From an uncultured Bacillota bacterium (lineage in GTDB: Bacteria; Bacillota_I; Bacilli_A; RF39; UBA660), in assembly GCA_946626905.1 (NCBI GenBank), contig CAMOVA010000002.1:1-62128 (forward strand): a stretch of DNA of 62,128 bases. The letters run 5' to 3'. Shown one piece after another: positions 40,690 through 48,381 of this stretch. The position numbers and the translations under genes were made by a program. Positions within the stretch are counted from its first letter, which is position 1; every line of letters starts with the position of its first letter. The notes beneath the pieces are model-generated. The model saw only the letters and a list, made by a program, of their open reading frames with translations, did no database searches and was not told the origin of the DNA.

Positions 40690-41418
40690 ATGTTCACATA
40701 CGATGATATTAATATTAATTATGTAAGATATGGAAAAAAAACAGGTAAGACTTTAGTTTTTTTACACGGATGGGGTCAAAATATAGAAATGATGAAATCT
40801 GTCGCAGATCCATTTAGTGAGAGTAATGATATTGTTATAATTGATTTACCAGGACATGGTGATAGTGATGAACCTAAAAGAGTATATACTGTATATGATT
40901 TTGTTGATTGTGTACATAGTTTATTAGAATCATTAAAAATAACTAAGCCTATACTAATTGGTCATTCTTTTGGAGGTAAAACAAGTTTACTTTATGCATC
41001 TATTTATGATGTTGAAAAATTAGTTTTATTTGCTCCATCTTATAAACGTGAAATAGAAAAGATTTCTTTGAAAACTAAGTTATTAAAAAGTGCGAAAAAA
41101 GTACCTGGATTAAATAAATTAGAAGACTTTGCTAAAAAACATATTGGATCAACTGATTATAGAAATGCTAGTCCAATTATGAGACAAATTTTAGTTGAAA
41201 GTGTTAATTTTGATATAAGAGATCAAGTTACTAAAATTAAATGTCCAACATTACTTATATGGGGTACTAATGATCAAGCTGTTGATGTAAGTGGTGCTTA
41301 TGAATTAGAAAGTTTAATTAAGGATGCTGGGGTAGTAATTTATGATAATTGTACTCATTATGCTTATTTAGAAAGACTTGGACAAACTATAAATGTCTTA
41401 AGAAGTTTTATAGGTTAG
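40690..41418 (+). CDS. alpha/beta hydrolase
   Basis: 242-residue cytoplasmic hydrolase. It has LVFLHGWGQNIEM (oxyanion loop), DLPGHGDSD, the nucleophile elbow IGHSFGGKTSL (Ser near 96), the acidic residue in LIWGTNDQAVD and a His in NCTHYAYLE. Size and fold suit esterase/lipase or MhpC-like enzymes; substrate cannot be predicted. The ATG follows ATGGTGATTAT. It is first of an apparent operon with the MurF-like ligase (10 nt gap) and ddl, so a role near the cell envelope is conceivable. Confidence 0.85.
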   Translation: MFTYDDININYVRYGKKTGKTLVFLHGWGQNIEMMKSVADPFSESNDIVIIDLPGHGDSDEPKRVYTVYDFVDCVHSLLESLKITKPILIGHSFGGKTSLLYASIYDVEKLVLFAPSYKREIEKISLKTKLLKSAKKVPGLNKLEDFAKKHIGSTDYRNASPIMRQILVESVNFDIRDQVTKIKCPTLLIWGTNDQAVDVSGAYELESLIKDAGVVIYDNCTHYAYLERLGQTINVLRSFIG

Positions 41419-41428
41419 GAGAGATTTT

Positions 41429-43006
41429 ATGTTAATTAAGTTTTTAATTTCATTGTTAGTAATTGTTCCATATGTATTTTTTAAATCAAAAAAATCATTA
41501 CATATGCTTCAACAAAACTGGTATAATGAAGGAAATCGTTATTTAAAATGGATTAAAAATAATTTAAAAATCGTATTTTGTACAGTAGATTCATTATTTA
41601 TAATTTTTTCTATAGGACTTATATGCAATTATAAAATATTGATGACTGTTGTAGTAGTTTTCTATACTTTATGTGCATTAGTATATTTAAATAATTCTAA
41701 GAAACAAAAAGTAGTAAAACCATTAGTGTTTACAAAAAGAGTAAAAAGATTATTGTTTACAACATATCTTTTATATATCTTATGTATTTTAATTTGTAGC
41801 TTATTATTCAAAGAAAAAAATATAACATTATATTATTTGCTAGTAGGTTTACTAATATATTTAAATTACTTTGTTGTATTTGTGGCTAATATAGTAAATA
41901 GACCTGTTGAAAAGTTTATTAATTATAGATTTAAAAGAAAAGCTCTAAACAAATTAAAAAGTATGTCAAATATGAAAGTTATAGGTATTACTGGTAGTTA
42001 TGGAAAAACTAGTAGTAAAAATATTTTGAATGATGTTTTAAATATTAAATATAATTCTTTCGCAACTCCTAAGAATTTTAATACACCTTTAGGTTTAATT
42101 ATTTCAATTAATAATTATTTAGATAAATTTAATGATTTATTTATTGCTGAAATGGGTGCATTTAAACGTGGAGAAATAAAAGAGTTATGTGATTTAGTGA
42201 AACCAACATATGGAATTCTTACTAAAATAGGAGTAGCACATTTAGAAAGTTTTGGATCACAAGAAAATATACAAAAAGGTAAATTTGAACTTATAGAATC
42301 ATTACCAAGTGATGGTATAGGAGTATTAAATTTTGATGATCCATTGCAAGTTTCTTATAATTTAAAAAATGATTGTAAGATAGTTACAGTTGGTATTGAT
42401 AATAAAGATGTAGACTTTAGAGCTACTAATATAAAATTAACAAGTGAAGGAACATCTTTTGATTTAGTTTTAAAAGGATCAACAAAAAAGACTAAATTTG
42501 AAACTAAATTATTAGGTAAAGCTAACATATATAATATTCTTGCAGCTATAGCGCTTGGTTATAATTTAGGAATTGATTTAGATAAGCTTAAATTAGCTGT
42601 TAAGAAAGTAAAACCAGTTGAACACAGGTTAGAACTTAAAAAAATGGGCACAATAAATATAATTGATGATGCTTATAATGCTAATCCTGATGGTACTAAA
42701 ATGGCTTTAGATGTTTTATATCAAATGCCTGGTAAAAAAATAGTTATTTCTTCTGGTATGATTGAATTAGGAGAAGAATCCGATAGACTTAATAAAGAAC
42801 TTGGTGAATATATGAAAGATTGCGATGAAGTTATTTTATTAGGTAAAACAATGTCAAAACCTGTTTATGAAGGTTTAATGAATGTTAATTATAAAAAAGA
42901 AAATATTCATATGCTTGATAATATAGAACAAGCAATAAAATTGATAAATAAAGAGAATGGTGCTTATGTATTAATACAAAGTGACCTTCCAGATATTTTT
43001 AGTTAA
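41429..43006 (+). CDS. murF: MurF-like ligase with N-terminal membrane domain
   Basis: Likely adds D-Ala-D-Ala to UDP-MurNAc-tripeptide. 525 residues. The first 165 form about five membrane helices in place of the normal soluble UDP-binding domain. The central ATPase starts with GITGSYGKTSSK (186-197), followed by PKNFNTPLGL, AEMGAFKRGEI and IGVAHLESFGS; the C-terminal ligase domain has IDDAYNANPDGTKMALDVL. These match MurF more than MurC, D or E, and ddl, which makes its dipeptide substrate, comes next, with this gene's end overlapping the ddl ribosome-binding region. The ATG follows TAGGAGAGATTTT. Confidence 0.85.
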   Translation: MLIKFLISLLVIVPYVFFKSKKSLHMLQQNWYNEGNRYLKWIKNNLKIVFCTVDSLFIIFSIGLICNYKILMTVVVVFYTLCALVYLNNSKKQKVVKPLVFTKRVKRLLFTTYLLYILCILICSLLFKEKNITLYYLLVGLLIYLNYFVVFVANIVNRPVEKFINYRFKRKALNKLKSMSNMKVIGITGSYGKTSSKNILNDVLNIKYNSFATPKNFNTPLGLIISINNYLDKFNDLFIAEMGAFKRGEIKELCDLVKPTYGILTKIGVAHLESFGSQENIQKGKFELIESLPSDGIGVLNFDDPLQVSYNLKNDCKIVTVGIDNKDVDFRATNIKLTSEGTSFDLVLKGSTKKTKFETKLLGKANIYNILAAIALGYNLGIDLDKLKLAVKKVKPVEHRLELKKMGTINIIDDAYNANPDGTKMALDVLYQMPGKKIVISSGMIELGEESDRLNKELGEYMKDCDEVILLGKTMSKPVYEGLMNVNYKKENIHMLDNIEQAIKLINKENGAYVLIQSDLPDIFS

Positions 43007-43019
43007 AGTAGGTGTAAAT

Positions 43020-44222
43020 ATGAAAATAAAAGTTGGTGTAATTTTTGGAGGAAGTTCAGTAGAACATGAAATTAGTATAATAACAGCTGTACAAGCTATG
43101 AGTTATATGAATAAAGATAAATATGAAATAGTTCCTATTTATATAACAAAAAATAGAACTTGGTATACTGGAAAAATGTTAACAGATATGGAAAGTTTTA
43201 AAGATATGGATTTAATTAAACGTTATTGTAAACCAGTAACATTAGTTAATATAGATGGAACTTTTGCTCTTCAAGCTACAAAAGGATTATTTAGAAAAGT
43301 GGTTAATACAATAGATATTGCTTTCCCAATAGTTCATGGTAAGGGAGTAGAAGATGGATCATTACAAGGGTATATTGAAAGTGTAGGAGTACCTTCTGTT
43401 GGACCATCTATACTAGGTGCTGCTGTAGGTCAAGATAAAGTTGTTATGAAACAAATTTTAGATTCTCATGGAATAGCAAATCCAGCATATACATGGTTCT
43501 ATGATTCTGAATATATGGAAGATGAAAATAAAGTTATAAAAGAAATAGAAAAATTAAAATATCCAGTTATTGTTAAACCTGCACGTTTAGGTAGTAGTAT
43601 AGGTATTAAAATAGCAAATAATAGAGATGAACTTATAGTTTCTATTGAAGATGCTATTAAATATGATGACAAGATATTAGTAGAAGAAGTAATTAAAGAT
43701 TTAAAAGAAGTAAACTGTGCTGTTGTTGGTAATAATACATACCAAGAAACAAGTTTAATAGCTTTAATGAAAACAAAAAATGACTTTTTAACATTTGAAG
43801 ATAAATACTTAAGTGGTGGAGGTAAGAAAGGTATCAAAGGTAAAGGTGTTAAAGGAGCAAGTGGAAATATGTCTACTAGCGAATTTGATATACCTGCAAA
43901 ATTACCAAAATCAGTAGAAGAAGAAGTAAAAAAATTATCTATAGATACATTTAAAGCACTTAATTTAAGTGGTGTAGCTCGTATAGATTTCCTAGTTGAT
44001 GGTAAAAAGAATAAAGTATATGTAAATGAACCAAATACAATTCCAGGAAGTTTATCATTCTACTTATTTAAACCAGCAGGGAAAGATTATACTACATTAT
44101 TAGATGAAATGATTACAACAGCTATTAAGGATTATAAAAATAATAGTAAAAAAATAACTTCATTTGAATCTAATATTTTAAGTACTTATAATGGTTCTAA
44201 AGGTGTTAAAGGGAAAATATAA
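43020..44222 (+). CDS. ddl: D-alanine--D-alanine ligase
   Basis: Makes the D-Ala-D-Ala dipeptide for MurF. 400 residues, somewhat longer than the usual 310-370: N-terminal VIFGGSSVEHEISIITA, ATP-grasp central domain with KPARLGSSIGIK, and C-terminal RIDFLVDG and NEPNTIPGSLS. A Lys/Gly-rich insertion follows DKYLSGGGK (about residues 270-284), in a loop normally short near the active site, and the protein ends with a similar Gly-Lys tail. ATG 43020 follows GTAGGTGTAAAT. It sits directly after the MurF-like gene, and both probably share the promoter at 40669. Confidence 0.93.
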   Translation: MKIKVGVIFGGSSVEHEISIITAVQAMSYMNKDKYEIVPIYITKNRTWYTGKMLTDMESFKDMDLIKRYCKPVTLVNIDGTFALQATKGLFRKVVNTIDIAFPIVHGKGVEDGSLQGYIESVGVPSVGPSILGAAVGQDKVVMKQILDSHGIANPAYTWFYDSEYMEDENKVIKEIEKLKYPVIVKPARLGSSIGIKIANNRDELIVSIEDAIKYDDKILVEEVIKDLKEVNCAVVGNNTYQETSLIALMKTKNDFLTFEDKYLSGGGKKGIKGKGVKGASGNMSTSEFDIPAKLPKSVEEEVKKLSIDTFKALNLSGVARIDFLVDGKKNKVYVNEPNTIPGSLSFYLFKPAGKDYTTLLDEMITTAIKDYKNNSKKITSFESNILSTYNGSKGVKGKI

Positions 44223-44256
44223 TTAGTGTGAATATTTCTAGCTAGAGAGGGTTAAT

Positions 44257-44808
44257 ATGGAAAAGAATATAAAAAAAATCTTATATTTAACATGCTTATC
44301 TAGTCTATTAATAACAGGTTGTAAAAAGAAGCACGTTGAAAAACAAACAAAAGTAGTAAAACAAACCATGAAAACATATTCAGATATAAATGAAACAGTA
44401 AAAAACATAATGCTTGATTATGTTGATCAGTGTGGGAATATTTATTCATATAATGATTTTGCAGTAGATAAATTTTATGATGTAGATTATCTATATAAAA
44501 AAGATAATAAATATATTTATGATTATCATTTAGATAATGTTCCTGGTTACGAACATATTAAAAATGATGATATATATATGTATGTTATTAAAGTAGAAAT
44601 CGATGATGTTTATGTTCCAGTAGCTGGTGTAGTTAATATTGATAATAATTATTATGATGTATTTATTAATACTTATGAACATATTGATCATAATGAAGAA
44701 AAAGATTATGTCAGAATTCAATATATAGATGAAGATGTTATAAATGATTTGGAAGAGGCTTCTTTAAATAAACAATCAAAAACAATTGTAAAGAAAAAAA
44801 CCTATTAA
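44257..44808 (+). CDS. putative lipoprotein, unknown
   Basis: 183 residues. The N-terminus is a lipoprotein signal: basic KNIKKI, hydrophobic LYLTCLSSLL and lipobox ITGC, with Cys near 22 as the lipidated residue, followed by a Lys-rich linker. The mature part is rich in Asp and Tyr (DVDYLYKK, YDYHLDNV) and contains no recognised motif. ATG follows GAGAGGGTTAAT. It lies 34 nt after ddl with no terminator in between, so it may belong to the same operon. No family recognised. Confidence 0.7.
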   Translation: MEKNIKKILYLTCLSSLLITGCKKKHVEKQTKVVKQTMKTYSDINETVKNIMLDYVDQCGNIYSYNDFAVDKFYDVDYLYKKDNKYIYDYHLDNVPGYEHIKNDDIYMYVIKVEIDDVYVPVAGVVNIDNNYYDVFINTYEHIDHNEEKDYVRIQYIDEDVINDLEEASLNKQSKTIVKKKTY

Positions 44809-44819
44809 GGTTTTTTTTA
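44797..44819. terminator. bidirectional terminator, lipoprotein / YjcZ-like
   Basis: AAAACCT and AGGTTTT arms around a short loop (44797-44814), with A's before and T's after so both strands are served. Confidence 0.75.
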
Positions 44820-44966
44820 ATTTCTATCCCAAGCTCTTGCTCCAATTATAATAACTAATAAAATAAATAGTACTAAAATTACAGCTGCGCCATATCCGGT
44901 ACCATATCCAGCACCACCACATGGATTTCCACAACCATAACCTTGGTATCCACCATAATAATACAT
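44817..44966 (-). CDS. YjcZ-family sporulation mini-protein
   Basis: A 49-residue gene: MYYYGGYQGYGCGNPCGG, continuing GAGYGTGYG, then one membrane helix (AAVILVLFILLVIIIGA) and a short RAWDRN tail. A Gly/Tyr-rich head plus one C-terminal helix is the hallmark of the tiny YjcZ/SscA-type proteins made during sporulation in Bacillus. The start follows AGGAGGGATTTTC. Upstream (minus strand) AATATATTA resembles a sigma-K -10 but with a shortened spacing to any AC, so no promoter is called. Function in spores is poorly defined. Confidence 0.75.
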   Translation of the reverse strand: MYYYGGYQGYGCGNPCGGAGYGTGYGAAVILVLFILLVIIIGARAWDRN

Positions 44967-45075
44967 GAAAATCCCTCCTATTCTTTCTAATATATTCTAC
45001 TCACAAACTTGTATTTTGTTACATTAGTAATTGTGAAAAAAATGATTATATGATAGAATTATAATAGGTGATAGC

Positions 45076-46233
45076 ATGATGAAGTTAAATAAAGCATTAA
45101 GATATTCAGATAAAGTTTTATTAATAAGTACAGCTTTATTATTTGTGTTTGGTCTTTTAAATATTGTTTCGGCTTCATCACAAACAGCTGTTATAAAGTA
45201 TAATTCTACTTTATATAGTTACTTTTATAGACAATTAATAACAATAGTTTTAGGAGTAGTATTAGGAATATTTATAATTAAGACTCCCACAAAATCTTAT
45301 TCATTTTTTGGCGTAGTATTTTATTTATTAATTCTTATGTTATCGTTAATGGTTTCTTTTTCAAGTTTAGGGGCCACTTATTCAGGAAATAATAACTGGA
45401 TTAATATTAAGGGATTTACTTTTCAACCAAGTGAATTTGCGAAATTAGCAATGATTGTTTGTGTTTCAGTATTAATAGATAAATACTATACAGCGCTTTT
45501 ATCTAATAAAGTAAGTGATAATGAAAAAGTAACAATAACTGTTAAAATATTATTCGCTGGGGCATTATTTCCACTAATAATTCTATTACAAAGAGATTTA
45601 GGAACAATGATTATTATTACTACAATATTTGTTGGATTATTCTTAACAAGTCCAATACCAATGCATTTAAAGATGAGAGCAGGAATGGTATGTGGAATTC
45701 TAGCTCTATTTGCTTTTTTCTTTTATTCGTCAAAAGGATCTGTTTTATCAAATGCTCAATCAAGTCGTTTAGATTTCTTTAATCCATGTGAAAAATATGA
45801 AGCAGGTGGATATCAAATATGTAATGGATTTATTGCGATAAATTCAGGTGGACTTCTTGGTAATGGAATAGGTAAAAGTAAACAAATATCATATATACCA
45901 GAGTCACATACCGATTCAGTATTTGCTATTATCGCAGAACAATATGGATTAATTGTTACAACATTGATATTTATTATATTTATTATAATTTTAAAAAGTA
46001 TTTTAAATATTGCGACAAGTTCTAAAACAATTAGAGGTAGGTATTTATGCTTAGGAGTTGCAATATATATATTCTTACATATTTTAATTAATTTAGGTGG
46101 ACTATTTGGTATTATGCCATTAACAGGAGTACCATTACCATTCTTATCATATGGTGGTTCATTTACTATTACTTTAATATGTTCATTAGCTGTTGTTCAA
46201 AGAGTAGCAATAGAAAATGCCATAAAAAAATAA
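45076..46233 (+). CDS. rodA: SEDS protein, RodA/FtsW type (second copy)
   Basis: Second glycan-polymerising SEDS protein of the window. 385 residues with about ten membrane segments and the hallmarks GFTFQPSEFAKLAMI, LQRDLGTMII (catalytic Asp), IPESHTDSVFAIIAEQYG and PLTGVPLPFLSYGGSFT. The large extracellular loop contains CEKYEAGGYQIC, two Cys that could form a disulfide. It is monocistronic and not beside a PBP. Because the other SEDS gene sits with mraY and a class B PBP, this copy may serve elongation (RodA), division or cortex; sequence alone does not decide. The ATG-ATG start follows AGGTGATAGC. Confidence 0.85.
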   Translation: MMKLNKALRYSDKVLLISTALLFVFGLLNIVSASSQTAVIKYNSTLYSYFYRQLITIVLGVVLGIFIIKTPTKSYSFFGVVFYLLILMLSLMVSFSSLGATYSGNNNWINIKGFTFQPSEFAKLAMIVCVSVLIDKYYTALLSNKVSDNEKVTITVKILFAGALFPLIILLQRDLGTMIIITTIFVGLFLTSPIPMHLKMRAGMVCGILALFAFFFYSSKGSVLSNAQSSRLDFFNPCEKYEAGGYQICNGFIAINSGGLLGNGIGKSKQISYIPESHTDSVFAIIAEQYGLIVTTLIFIIFIIILKSILNIATSSKTIRGRYLCLGVAIYIFLHILINLGGLFGIMPLTGVPLPFLSYGGSFTITLICSLAVVQRVAIENAIKK

Positions 46234-46255
46234 GTATTATTATAATACTTTTTTT
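46232..46255. terminator. bidirectional terminator, rodA / spoVB
   Basis: AAGTATTA (46232-46239) and TAATACTT (46243-46250), with a T run on both strands. The spoVB stop lies in the loop. Confidence 0.8.
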
Positions 46256-47526
46256 ATTGCTATATATTGATGATATGTAACAATTAATATACTAATGCTT
46301 GTAGAGATAATAAGACCCCATAATCCTATTTTAAGTAATGAAAATAGAAACAAAAAACTTGTTCTAAAAATCATTCCTATTATAGTACCATTCATAGCTT
46401 CTTTTGCTTTTCCTATAGCTTGTAGACTACTTGTTAATGGGGTTTGTATATATAAAACTAAACATATAGGCGCTAGAAATCTTAAATATGTAATTCCTTT
46501 AGTAGTATTATATAAAAAATTCAAGCAAAATGCAGGATTTATTTCTACAAAAATAGTAATGGGTATTCCTATTATTAGTGATAAAAAGATGGCTTGTTTA
46601 ATTTTATTTTTCGCATAAAGTATTTTATTAGAAGAATAAGCTTTACTTATAACTGGTATTAGTGCTTGTGATATAGCCATTGTGAAAAAAGAAGGTATAA
46701 GTAAAAGAGGTAAAACAAGTCCACTGATAATACCATATTCATTTATTATATATGAATTTTTATAACCAACACTGAGCAATACTGTTGTTAGAATGATTGG
46801 TTCTAAAAAGTATCCTATATTACCAATTAGTTTACTAATAATGGTAGGAACACTTATATCAAGAACACTTTTTATTGCTTGTTTTTTTGGAATAAAATCT
46901 TTTTTAGATATTTTTTTGTTAGGAAGTAAAATTATTAAAATTATAATTGATGATAATTCAGATATTATACTTATTAAAACTAAGAATGCGGTTGCAAATT
47001 CAATCCCAAGTTTTATAAAAAAAGGTAAACCGATAACTATTAATAATAATCTAATAAGATCTTCTATAATTAAAGTAGTAACATGAGGAATCATTTTTTG
47101 TTTACCAAAATAATATCCTCTTAATATGGAGGAAATTGTAACAAAAGGTAATACAAAAGCTATTCCTATAATAGCAAGATAGGTTTTAGGTTCATGTAAT
47201 AGTTTGTTGGAAATAAAAGGTGCGATTAAAAATATTATAATCATAAGTAATATATTAATTAAAATTGAAATAGGAATAACTGATAAAACAATATTTTTGT
47301 TATTATGTTTATCCTCAGAAACAAGTTTTGAAATAGCTATAGGAAATCCTAATGAAGCTATAGAAATAAGCAACATATAAGTAGGCATAATAAGCATATA
47401 AACTCCAATTCCTTTAGTTGTTAAAATTCTTGTTGTTATTATTTTAATAAGCATACCTAATACTTTAGTTATTAATCCACCAATTATTAGAATAATACTA
47501 GAAAAAATAAAAGAGTTTTTTTTCAT
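46240..47526 (-). CDS. spoVB: SpoVB-like polysaccharide/lipid flippase
   Basis: Integral membrane protein of the MOP/PST flippase group, with about 12 helices in 428 residues; SpoVB is needed for cortex synthesis in Bacillus and is related to MurJ-type lipid II flippases. Evidence is the opening SSIILIIGGLITKVLGML, RILTTKGIGVYMLIMPTY, LGFPIAISKLVSE, ILRGYYFGKQKMIP and the Arg/Glu positions of the family. It is shorter than the usual 500 residues, lacking part of the C-terminal helices. A general lipid II flippase role (MurJ/Amj substitute) is an alternative. It is transcribed alone. Confidence 0.78.
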   Translation of the reverse strand: MKKNSFIFSSIILIIGGLITKVLGMLIKIITTRILTTKGIGVYMLIMPTYMLLISIASLGFPIAISKLVSEDKHNNKNIVLSVIPISILINILLMIIIFLIAPFISNKLLHEPKTYLAIIGIAFVLPFVTISSILRGYYFGKQKMIPHVTTLIIEDLIRLLLIVIGLPFFIKLGIEFATAFLVLISIISELSSIIILIILLPNKKISKKDFIPKKQAIKSVLDISVPTIISKLIGNIGYFLEPIILTTVLLSVGYKNSYIINEYGIISGLVLPLLLIPSFFTMAISQALIPVISKAYSSNKILYAKNKIKQAIFLSLIIGIPITIFVEINPAFCLNFLYNTTKGITYLRFLAPICLVLYIQTPLTSSLQAIGKAKEAMNGTIIGMIFRTSFLFLFSLLKIGLWGLIISTSISILIVTYHQYIAIKKVL

Positions 47527-47613
47527 ATATTTCCTCCAATGACTTTAAAAAATAAGTTTTTTAATATATAATATATATATGATACTTTGAGGTATTTTAT
47601 TAGGAGGAATTTT

Positions 47614-47904
47614 ATGGAGATAGAATTTGAATCATTAGAAGAACTTTATAAAAGAATAAGACCTGCACTTCATTGTAAAGTACTTGAAATGAGAAGAGAA
47701 GGATATATTTATATTAAAGAAGAAGATATCTGGAATTTTTTCAAAGAAAAGAAATGGGTAAATTCTAAAGATTTATCACTTTATCAAATGGTTAGTGATG
47801 TTTTAAATGTCGATAATATTCTTGTTGATAAATACTTGAAAGAAAAACTAAATATGCGAAATAGAGTAATCTATTTTGAAGGGAAAGGTGAAGAAAATGA
47901 TTAA
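47614..47904 (+). CDS. post-transcriptional regulator, ComN-like
   Basis: 96-residue helical protein agreeing with the ComN/YrzD family (SLEELYKRIRPALHCKVLEMRR, GYIYIKEEDIWNFFKEKKW and a C-terminal helix). In Bacillus ComN controls the amount of comE mRNA and is placed at the poles by DivIVA. ATG 47614 follows TAGGAGGAATTTT; the frame from 47587 has no ribosome-binding site. The last 8 bases overlap the next gene, and rel and dtd follow, so it heads a multi-gene operon. No late competence genes are visible. Confidence 0.75.
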   Translation: MEIEFESLEELYKRIRPALHCKVLEMRREGYIYIKEEDIWNFFKEKKWVNSKDLSLYQMVSDVLNVDNILVDKYLKEKLNMRNRVIYFEGKGEEND

Positions 47905-48370
47905 ACAAAAAAAAGAAAGTAAAAGTGTGTTGGTTGAGTATGATGAAATTTTTGAAGGGCTTAAAATAGCAAGCAGAAAGAAGAATGATGAAATAACATC
48001 ACTTCTATACAATTTATTTATTGATTTAGATCAACCAGATGTTGTTATAAACGATAAAAAATATGTTGGTCTTAAATCAGAATCAAGAATTATTAAATTC
48101 TTAACTAAGGAATTAGTAAGTATTGATAGAGTTAAAGATGCATATGTTAGAGCTTGTTATGAATTCAATCATGAAATGAAAGGTGTTTTATTTAAATATC
48201 TTTCAACTATGACTAGTAATGCAATGATGGGTAAAGATAATTCATATATTCAAGAAGAAATAAAAAATGATGAAGAAGTTTATAATTACATAATGAAATA
48301 TACAACTTATAATGATTATATTGCTCATAAGAAAAAGAATTTAGAAAAAATAAAAAAACTTGAAAAATAA
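47897..48370 (+). CDS. hypothetical helical protein in the comN-rel operon
   Basis: 157 residues, no membrane segment, largely helical and charged: VLVEYDEIFEGLKIASRKK near the N-terminus and a coiled C-terminal YIAHKKKNLEKIKKLEK. ATG 47897 follows AAAGGTGAAGAAA and overlaps comN by 8 nt; rel follows after 11 nt. It probably is translated with both neighbours. I do not recognise the family. A role in the stringent response or RNA turnover would be guesswork from position. Confidence 0.6.
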   Translation: MIKQKKESKSVLVEYDEIFEGLKIASRKKNDEITSLLYNLFIDLDQPDVVINDKKYVGLKSESRIIKFLTKELVSIDRVKDAYVRACYEFNHEMKGVLFKYLSTMTSNAMMGKDNSYIQEEIKNDEEVYNYIMKYTTYNDYIAHKKKNLEKIKKLEK

Positions 48371-48381
48371 GAAGGTGTATT

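Noticed and set aside
46295..47086. Open frames on the plus strand opposite spoVB
   Set aside because: They are antisense to a well-supported 12-helix flippase gene, have no ribosome-binding sites and give proteins without family features.
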